The notes under the pieces: generated by a model | Database searches by the model: none | Seen by the model: the letters and a program-made list of their open reading frames with translations, nothing else | Told to the model about the DNA's origin: nothing | From: Neoceratodus forsteri | Lineage: Eukaryota > Chordata > Ceratodontiformes > Ceratodontidae | Assembly (NCBI GenBank): GCA_016271365.2 | Contig: JADMNL010000028.1 | Coordinates: 53,524,001 to 53,588,000, forward strand | DNA: 64,000 nucleotides | Direction: 5' to 3' | Position numbers and translations under genes: made by a program | Part shown: positions 57,874 to 64,000 of the stretch, piece by piece | Layout: each line of letters opens with the position of its first letter | Position numbering within the stretch: the first letter of the stretch is position 1

Positions 57874-60400
57874 CATTCTCATCATGTCCCCCGTCCCTTC
57901 TCTCTTCCAATGTGTACATATTTAGCTCTTCGAGCCTCTCCTCATATGTCCTGTCCCCCAAGCCCCAAATCATTTGGTTGCCCTCCTCTGGACCCTCTCC
58001 AGGAGGTTAATGTCCCTCTTTAAGTGTGGCCTCCAAAACTGCACACAGTACTCAAGGTGCGGCCTCACCAAGCAGTTATATAGAGAGGAGTATCACTTCC
58101 CCTCCTTCTGAGGTGATCCTAGCGATGCATCCCAGCATCCTGTTGGTCTTGGCTGCTGCCTCCCTACAAGTCTCAGAGTTGTTCATCTTGATATCCACCA
58201 CCACCCAGGTCCCTCCTCAGCCATCGAGACTTGTAGCATTTCCCCAGGGTGTACACTTGGCCTGGGTTTCTGGCCCCAGGTGGAGTACCTTGCATTTCCC
58301 CATTGAACCTCAGCTTCCACTTTCTAGACCATCTTCCAGAGCCTCCAGGTCCCCTGTAGGGCCACCCTCCCTCCTCCCTATCCACCACCGCCCCAGTTTG
58401 AGTCATCACCAAAGAGAACCATCTCACTCCTGATTCTGTCCTTATGTCAGATCGTGGCGTTGAACAGAAGGGCCCAAGGACTGATCCCTGTGGGACCCAC
58501 TAATGACCTTCCTTGGGGATGAGACTATCCCACCAACTCGACCCTCTGGGTCCGGTCCTGAGCCAATTGCCTATCCATCTGCTCATCTGGTTCCCCACCC
58601 CCATTTCTCCCAGCTTATCCAACAGACCCATGTGAGGAACAGAGTCAAATGCCTTGCTGAAGTCCAGAAAGAGGACATCCACTGGTCTACCCAGGTCCAA
58701 GGCACTTGTCACCCAGTCATAGAACTCCACCAGGTTTGTCTGACACGATTTCCCCGGGATGAATCCATGCTGTCTATCGTCCAGGCACCCTGACTTATCC
58801 AGGTCCCCCCCAGCCTCTCCTTGACAATGCCTTCCATCACCTTGCCCACCACCGATGTCAGGCTGACAGGCCTGTAGTTCCCTGCCACCTCCCTTGATCC
58901 CCCCTTGTGGATAGGCACTATATGCGCCACCTTCCAGTCTTGGGGCACCCACCCGTCCTCAGAGAGATGGTGAAAGCTCTGCCAGGGTTTCGCCAGGACA
59001 TCTGCAAGTTCCTTCAGCACGCTGGGATGTAATTTATCCGGCCCTGGTGCTTTCTCCATCTTAAGGGAGCTGAAGGCTTCCTCACTCTCTGCTGTGATTT
59101 CCACTTCCGGTACCTCTTCTCCCTGGTTAGTCCTCCCCCACCTGCCAGTGATGCCTCCCCTCTCCCCAGACCTGCCGATGGTAAGGGTCCCTACCTCCTC
59201 AGTATCTCTGTCTCCTCCCATGTATGATGCAGCACCATTTTCCCTGGTGAAACTGGAGGTGAAGTACTCATTTAGTACCTCAGCCTGCTCCCCGGTCTTG
59301 TGCCCATCTCTCCCTGATTTAATCCTGCTAATCTGCCCTTCACCCTTCATTTTCCCCAATCTGTCTAAAGAACCCTTGTTCCTCTCTCCTAATTTCCCTG
59401 GCCAGGTTCTGCTCCTTCCTTGCCTTAGCTGCCCTCACCACTCTAGTGGCCCTTCTAGCCATCAGCTCATACTCCCTCAATCCCTTTCACTCCTTGAGCA
59501 CTTGAATTGCTTATAGGCTGCTTTCTTCCCGCACCACCTCCTGGAACTCCTGGTCCACCAACAGGTTTTTGGGCCCTACCGCATTTTCTTACTCTTGCAC
59601 AGGTGCTGGTAGCATCCTGCCCCTCTCCTGATGATTTCCCACCTACTATCAGCGTCCATGTCTGACCCAATCCCATCCAAATGCTCCTTAAGGATCCTTC
59701 CCATTTCCTTAAAATCTGCCCCCCTGAAGTCAGTTACTTCCGTCTTTGTGCAGCCTTCTACCCCTCCTAGGTCCAGGCAGAACCAGACCGTGGCATGGTC
59801 ACTCCCCGCCAATGGGTCCCTTACCTCCAGGCCCCCAATCTGGTCACTGTCTGCCAGGACCACATCCAGTACCCGTGCCTCCCTGGTTGGTTCCCTCACC
59901 TGCTGAGTTAGGAACGCATCTTGAAAGACATCCAACAACCTCTGTTCCCTGGTCACAGAGGATGTCATAGTCTCCCAGTCTGTTCCTGGCATGTTTAAGT
60001 CCCTCAATACCACCACCGTTCCTCTGCCCAGTCTGCAGTGTCTCCTAACATCTGCCACTAGACTGTCCTCCAGCTCCTCCGCCAGGGCAGGGGGTCTATA
60101 CATCACTCCTATTTTTACTCTCTTGCCTCCCCTTGTTATCAAGGTGACCCAAATCGCCTCCATGGTTCCCTCCGCCTCCTCTACTCCTCCTATGCCAATG
60201 CGGTTTTGACTATCATTCCTCCTCCCCCTCCCTCCCCCCGTCCTTCCTGAACATAGTGTAACCCTCCAGATTCAGGTCCCAGTCATGTCTTGCAGTGGCC
60301 CAAGTCTCAGTGACCGCTGCCACATCCACTGCTCCCTCAGTTAGCATCGCCTGGAGTGCAGGCATTTTATTGCCCAAGCTCCTGGCATTTAGCAGGACTA
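57874..60400 (-). pseudogene. Second-level CR1 ORF2: endonuclease and RT
   Basis: The endonuclease start is near 60390 (an N-A-R-S-L-G-N-K-like phrase, broken by shifts). From 60163 a long open frame reads GVMYRPPALAEELEDSLVAD, LRDLNMPGTDW (about 59990) and GSDHATVWFCLDLGG (about 59800). The RT has KAPGPDKLHPSVLKELADVL (about 59050), VAHIVPIHKGGSREVAGNYR, GFIPGKSCQTNLVEFYDWVT, FLDFSKAFDSVPHMGLLDKL (about 58670), and a degraded catalytic FGDDS near 58400. The C-terminal part continues on the far side of the nested copy, with EPWNALPRGLVEAETVEGFR at 56790. Confidence 0.88.
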
Positions 60401-60659
60401 CCTTCCACCCTTTCCCTATAGTTCCATTTCCCTGCTCGTGTTCCCATGGGATCTCTGTTTTCCCTGGTCTGCACTTTGCCAGTCGGCCTTTTCCTGCAAT
60501 CCTCCTGGTCCCCAGGGGTGGAGACAGAGTCCCTCCTTATCGGCACCCCTTGACAGCCTTTTCTCCCATCCCACCCCTTCACAAGTTTAAACCCCACTTT
60601 TCACCAATGAACCTCTATTTTCAACTTAAGGATTCCCTCCTCCAAATTGAGATGTAGTC

Positions 60660-61110
60660 TATCTCTAGCATACAGCCCTTATCCTCCCAGGTCTCCCCAA
60701 TCCCCCATCAACCCATACCCTCTGGCCTCACACCACTCCCTGAGCCACTGGTTTATCTCCTAATTTTTCTTTTGTGTTCCCACTAGCCCTTGGCACTGGC
60801 AGGATTTCTGAGAAGGAAACTGGCATCCTATGTCATGACAGACCCTGGCGAGCTCCCTGAATCTTGCCTGTATCTCTAGCTCGCTATTTCCCTCAATGTC
60901 ATTTGTACCCAGGTGGACCAGTATGTCTGGGGAACCCCCACAATCCTTTGCCAGCTGATATACCTCATGCTTAGCTCTGTGCACCGTTAGTCCAGGGAAG
61001 CATCTTGTTCTAACTGGCCAGGCTTCTCCCTCCCTATCCCATTTGATAACCCTGATCATAGAATCCCCCAGCAGGAGCACTCTGACCACTCCTTTTCCTC
61101 CATTCCCCCC
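60660..61110 (-). pseudogene. Second-level CR1 ORF1: SGNH esterase domain
   Basis: Three signature blocks of SGNH hydrolases appear in order: VRVLLLGDSMIR with the nucleophile Ser in GDS (about 61080), ILVHLGTNDIEGN with GTND (about 60920), and, after a frame break near 60760, LYARDRLHLN in place of the usual DGLHL (about 60680). Esterase domains of this kind are established in ORF1 of CR1-like LINEs; their exact role is unclear. The Ser and the GTND Asn are kept. Confidence 0.85.
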
Positions 61111-61171
61111 CTTCCATGTCCCTCATCCTTTCTACAGGCCCCTCCACCCAGCTGGCTCCTTGTTCCTCCCC

Positions 61172-61645
61172 CTATCTGGGTGCCACAGCACCACCCTCCT
61201 TATTTACCCTGGCCACCCCTCCCTCCAATCCTATGTTCCTCCTCCTGAGTATCCTTCTGTACCTGCTAATTCCCCTCACTGCTCGCGACTGGTCCTTCTC
61301 CCCATCTGCTAAACTAGCCTGGCTCATCCTCCCTTCCTTCCTGTCTCCATTTAGTTCCTCCTTGCTCGTCGTGCTCCTCTGGGTAACCCACATTACCTCA
61401 GCCTCCCCATGTCTTCCCTGAAATTCTGTAGCCTTTATACCATCTCTGATGTACAAAGTCACTCCCCCACCCTTTTTACCCTCCCTGTCCCTCCTAAACA
61501 GTGTATAGCCTGGTACACTGACTTCCCAGCTATGAGTAGCAGAGTACCACATCTCTGTTATTGCTACGATGTCAAGGTCTACATCTGAAAACAAGGCTTC
61601 CAGGTCTAGAACCTTATTTCCTAGGGTATGGGCATTTGTTAGCAT
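61172..61645 (-). pseudogene. Outer CR1 ORF2: endonuclease N-terminal part
   Basis: The open frame reads TNAHTLGNKVLDLEALFSDV, DLDIVAITEMWYSATHSWEV (with the catalytic Glu in ITEMW), VPGYTLFRRDREGKKGGGVT and LYIRDGIKATEFQG. It ends its true sequence at EAEVMWVT at the 61381 junction. Residues beyond that belong to the inserted second-level CR1. This is the AP endonuclease fold of CR1/jockey-type LINEs. Confidence 0.9.
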
Positions 61646-61857
61646 GACCTTCCATGTTTTACAGTCTGCCCTCCCTCTTCTCTTGTTCTACCTCTCCAGC
61701 ATCTTCCCCCAACCCCTATTTCCTTTCCTATGTGCTCTTGCCCCCCTGTATCACTCGTTATACATTCTTCACCTGCCTACCCCTCCCTGCCTGCTTTAGC
61801 TGTTCCTGTAGTCAATTTATGTTCCTGCATGTTCTCATGGGAGTGTTCCTAAGCCTC

Positions 61858-62800
61858 CTAACCCTTCTGGCTTTTCCCTCTTGGCCAGTTTAAATACTCA
61901 CAGCTGAAGCATTTAAACTTCTCACAAAAGACCAAGGTCCCCTTCTTGGACAGATGCAGGCCATCCTCCTCCTTATATAAGCTTGCATCTGCCCAGGTCA
62001 GGCCCCAGTCCCCTGTGAAGCCAAAACCCTTTTTCCACACCAACCCTTCAACCAAGAGTTGAAGGTACGGTTGTGGCATGTCCTAGCTTCCCCCGTGCCC
62101 TGGACAGGTAGCACCTCAGAGAATTAGACAAAGCATGCTATCTGTTTCAGGTTCCCCCCAGCTCCCTGAAATCCTCCTGGACTCTGGCTAACTCCACCCT
62201 TCTCCTGGCCAGGTCATAGGTCCCCAGGTGGACAATGACATCCAGCTGCTCCCTCCTAGCTATTGCTATAGTGATCCTATGGATCCGCTTCCCATCCCTC
62301 CAAGCAGCGCTTCCTGGGAGGCACTTCCCTCCATCTCCCTGCTAGGAGTCCCTAACTCTACTCCCCAGACAATAGAGTCCCCACTAGAAGAAGCTTCCTC
62401 CTCTGGGGTTCCCTGCCTCCCTTCCCTGGGCTCCATCCTGGAGAACCCTCCCATCCTCCCTGGTTCCAGCCTCAGGTTCCTGAGTGGGGCTTTCCTGCCT
62501 CCAAAACAGTATAGGAGTTACTAAGCAGGACTGTTTGGGGATGTGCTGACCCCCTCCTCACCCTCCTTGTGCCCATCGTGGTTCAATCCTCCTCTTCCCG
62601 GCATCCTTTGAGGTACAGGTTGTGGATACAGTGGTCTCTGAGGTGGATGCCACCTTCAGCTTGGCCAACTCTGCTCAGAGACAAGCAACCTCCTCCCTCA
62701 GCCCAGAATGGTGCCTCAGACGGGGCAGCATTGCAGCCTGCAGAACATCTCCTTGAAGACAGCTGCCCTACAACCACTGCACTGTATGACTCCCATTATG
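61858..62800 (-). pseudogene. Outer CR1 ORF1: coiled coil and esterase end
   Basis: Near 62750-62640 one frame reads LQGDVLQAAMLPRLRHHSGL and REEVACLRAELAKLKVAST, a short coiled coil typical of the ORF1 start. Decayed sequence follows, with a VDVIVHLGTY-like phrase near 62235 at the GTND position. The final block is FGFTGDWGLTWADASLY followed by EEDGLHLSKKGTLVF (about 61990), the D-x-x-H block of the SGNH fold. Frameshifts are frequent. Confidence 0.75.
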
Positions 62801-62870
62801 TCTGTTTCTCTCCTTAATCTACTTCCTTCTTAAGATGGCTATTTGTTATCCTATTTTTTTTTTTTTTTTA

Positions 62871-63041
62871 CCAGGAGAGACACTTAGCTGAAAGCTTGTT
62901 TACAGGTGTGATCTGGGAACACAAGAAAGTTAAGTGACTTGCTCAGGATCACACAGTATTCAAGTGGGGGCTGTGGGATTCAAACCCAGGTCTCCAGGTT
63001 TGCAGCTCAGAGCCTTAAACCACTGCGTTAATACTGCCTCC
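62871..63041 (-). mobile_element. MIR-like CORE-SINE with poly(A) tail
   Basis: It aligns along its length with the copy at 27911-28083: B box TGGGTTTGAATCCC (complement near 62975), CTGAGCAAGTCACTTAAC, and an end at CTCTCCTGGT. A run of 17 T on the plus strand (62854-62870) is the 3' poly(A) tail. It sits in the 5' part of the outer CR1. Confidence 0.88.
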
Positions 63042-63336
63042 TTCTCCATCTCCCAAATATTTTTTTCTTTTGTTTTTTGTTATGCTTTTTCTCTTTGCTA
63101 CTTTCTGTATAGATGCAGGATGTTGCAAGGCCCTATGGGACCCACCCTATAAATGTAGGGTGAGCCCTGGAGTGGGTGGGTTGTGGGGTGGGAAGGTGGG
63201 CCTACACCACAAGCTGTGTCCAAAAACAATCAGCCAAGGAGTCCTTTGGCAGCGGCTCCTCACTCCACTCACCGTGGTCCAGACACAGCCAATTACAAAC
63301 AGTGTCAAACCTTCCAATAAATAACTGAGCATTTAA

Positions 63337-63746
63337 TGCTGCCCAGAGAAAAGAGTGCTCTACCTGAATATTCTGTCCTGACTGAAGTGGAGGAACTGGC
63401 TTCTGTAATAACTGTTTGCATGCTGACCCCCTGAATTGCCGGTAAAACAAGGAAGTGAAACTGACGAACTGAGCATCAGCAAAGGAGGAGGGGCTGCACC
63501 ACATAAAGCTCGCGCTGTTTGTCTGGACTGGTCAGGTACGCTGTGGCTTTTGTCAACTAACATTGCTGCCCAGAGAAAAGAGTGCTCTACCTGAATATTC
63601 TGTCCTGACTGAAGTGAAGGAACCGGCTTCTGTAATAACTGTTTGCATGCTGACCCCCTGAATTGCCAGTAAAACAAGGAAGTGAAACTGACGAACTGAG
63701 CGTCAGCAAAGGAGGAGAGGCTGCACCACATAAAGCTTGCGCTGTT
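63337..63746. repeat. Duplicated 183-bp block
   Basis: Block 1 (63337-63519) and block 2 (63564-63746) both begin TGCTGCCCAGAGAAAAGAGT and end GCGCTGTT. They differ at only a handful of positions and are separated by 44 bp. They lie immediately upstream (minus-strand sense) of the outer CR1, so they may be its promoter repeats. Open frames across them are the same frame read twice. Confidence 0.92.
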
Positions 63747-64000
63747 CAAGCGCGAGCGTGAGTGGCACGAGCGCCACTCGGAGTTGAAAAATAACAACTA
63801 AAATTGTGTTGGACTTATAAATTGACAAAACCTGTTCCAACTATTTTATAGTTATAGGGAAGTTTTTTCTTTTAAGGTAGTATTTTCTGCCTAAAAAATA
63901 AAATACAGTTAGAGATAGTATCCTAAAGAGGGAAATCAAATAATTAAGAAGGATTGTGACTGCTTTGGGATTTTATAGTTAAGAGCTGTACCCTCAGGTT
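63747..64000. other. CpG-bearing segment and AT-rich end of window
   Basis: AAGCGCGAGCGTG and a small hairpin GAGTGGC/GCCACTC (63760-63766 and 63773-63779) follow the duplicated block. The rest, to the window edge, is AT-rich without signal. Confidence 0.4.

Larger units (their letters stand above)
56521..61380 (-). mobile_element. CR1-like LINE (second level) inserted in the outer CR1
   Basis: GGGT flanks the insert exactly (56517-56520 and 61381-61384). On the minus strand it starts inside ORF1 with an esterase domain, followed by endonuclease, RT, and a 3' end tailed by (TTAGTATG)n at 56521-56545. It differs from its host: the tail unit is CTAACATA and not CATAGAAA, so it represents another subfamily, shared with the fragment at 8045. 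Subtracting the copy nested inside it leaves about 3.9 kb. Confidence 0.93.
52611..63330 (-). mobile_element. CR1-like LINE (outer element) opened by two later CR1 insertions
   Basis: One CR1 is spread over four blocks on the minus strand. The 5' region and ORF1 lie at 63330-61900, the endonuclease start at about 61645-61381, the endonuclease remainder and linker at 56520-55476, and RT to the 3' end at 54152-52611. The endonuclease reads EAEVMWVT before the break at 61381 and TLEPGNRTAIC after it at 56520, and these join without loss. The 3' tail is a CTATGATC/TTTCTTTGTTTC variant. A CORE-SINE sits in its 5' part. Net length is about 4.6 kb. Confidence 0.88.

Noticed and set aside
63360..63797. 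Minus-strand open frame with an internally repeated protein sequence
   Set aside because: The repetition comes from the 183-bp DNA duplication. No domain is recognisable and codon pattern gives no support for a gene.

Overview
The window is vertebrate intergenic DNA, and almost all of it is transposable elements. I find no host exon, tRNA or rRNA that I can support. The mix is L1/Tx1-like and CR1-like LINEs, an L2-like LINE, a DIRS tyrosine-recombinase element, a MIR-like CORE-SINE, and Harbinger, hAT and Tigger/pogo DNA transposons. This suits a large tetrapod genome. DIRS elements plus CR1 copies tailed with CATAGAAA repeats fit an amphibian, perhaps a caecilian, but that is an inference from repeat style and no species is proven.

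Layout. 1-980: flank with a ~20-bp minisatellite. 981-7905: a nearly complete PIF/Harbinger transposon with 16-bp inverted termini. It carries a decayed HARBI1-type transposase (+), a Myb/SANT-like gene (-) and a second, different Myb/SANT-like gene (+). 7906-10750: a CR1 3' end, a degenerate TGCCCCTTTAAA motif array split by an L2-like LINE, and unassigned sequence. 10.76-17.14 kb: a full-length-style L1-like element (-) with ORF1, a 1.3-kb spacer and ORF2. 17.1-22.6 kb: mostly unassigned, with four ~278-bp tandem units at 19.0-20.1 kb. 22.65-28.75 kb: a DIRS-like element (+) with gag, RT and tyrosine recombinase remnants, broken by a CR1, an unidentified insert and a SINE. 29.1-30.5 kb: an L1 fragment. 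32.2-40.9 kb: a second long L1 (-) holding a palindrome-rich insert and a hAT element with perfect 8-bp target duplications. 41.2-49.25 kb: a third L1 (-) split by a palindrome cluster, a nearly complete CR1 and a ~270-bp insert. 51.2-52.28 kb: the 3' half of a Tigger/pogo element. 52.6-63.3 kb: one CR1 (-) opened by two later CR1 insertions, one of which holds a further CR1; all three insertions are flanked by exact 4-5-bp duplications. 63.3-63.75 kb: a 183-bp duplicated block just upstream of that CR1.

The genes work together only within each element. Harbinger transposase normally needs a Myb-like partner for nuclear import and end binding. The LINE ORF1 proteins (RNA-binding in L1; SGNH esterase in CR1) serve the ORF2 endonuclease/reverse transcriptase. 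Every long reading frame carries stops or frameshifts, so nothing here looks active, although the Harbinger element is close to intact in structure.
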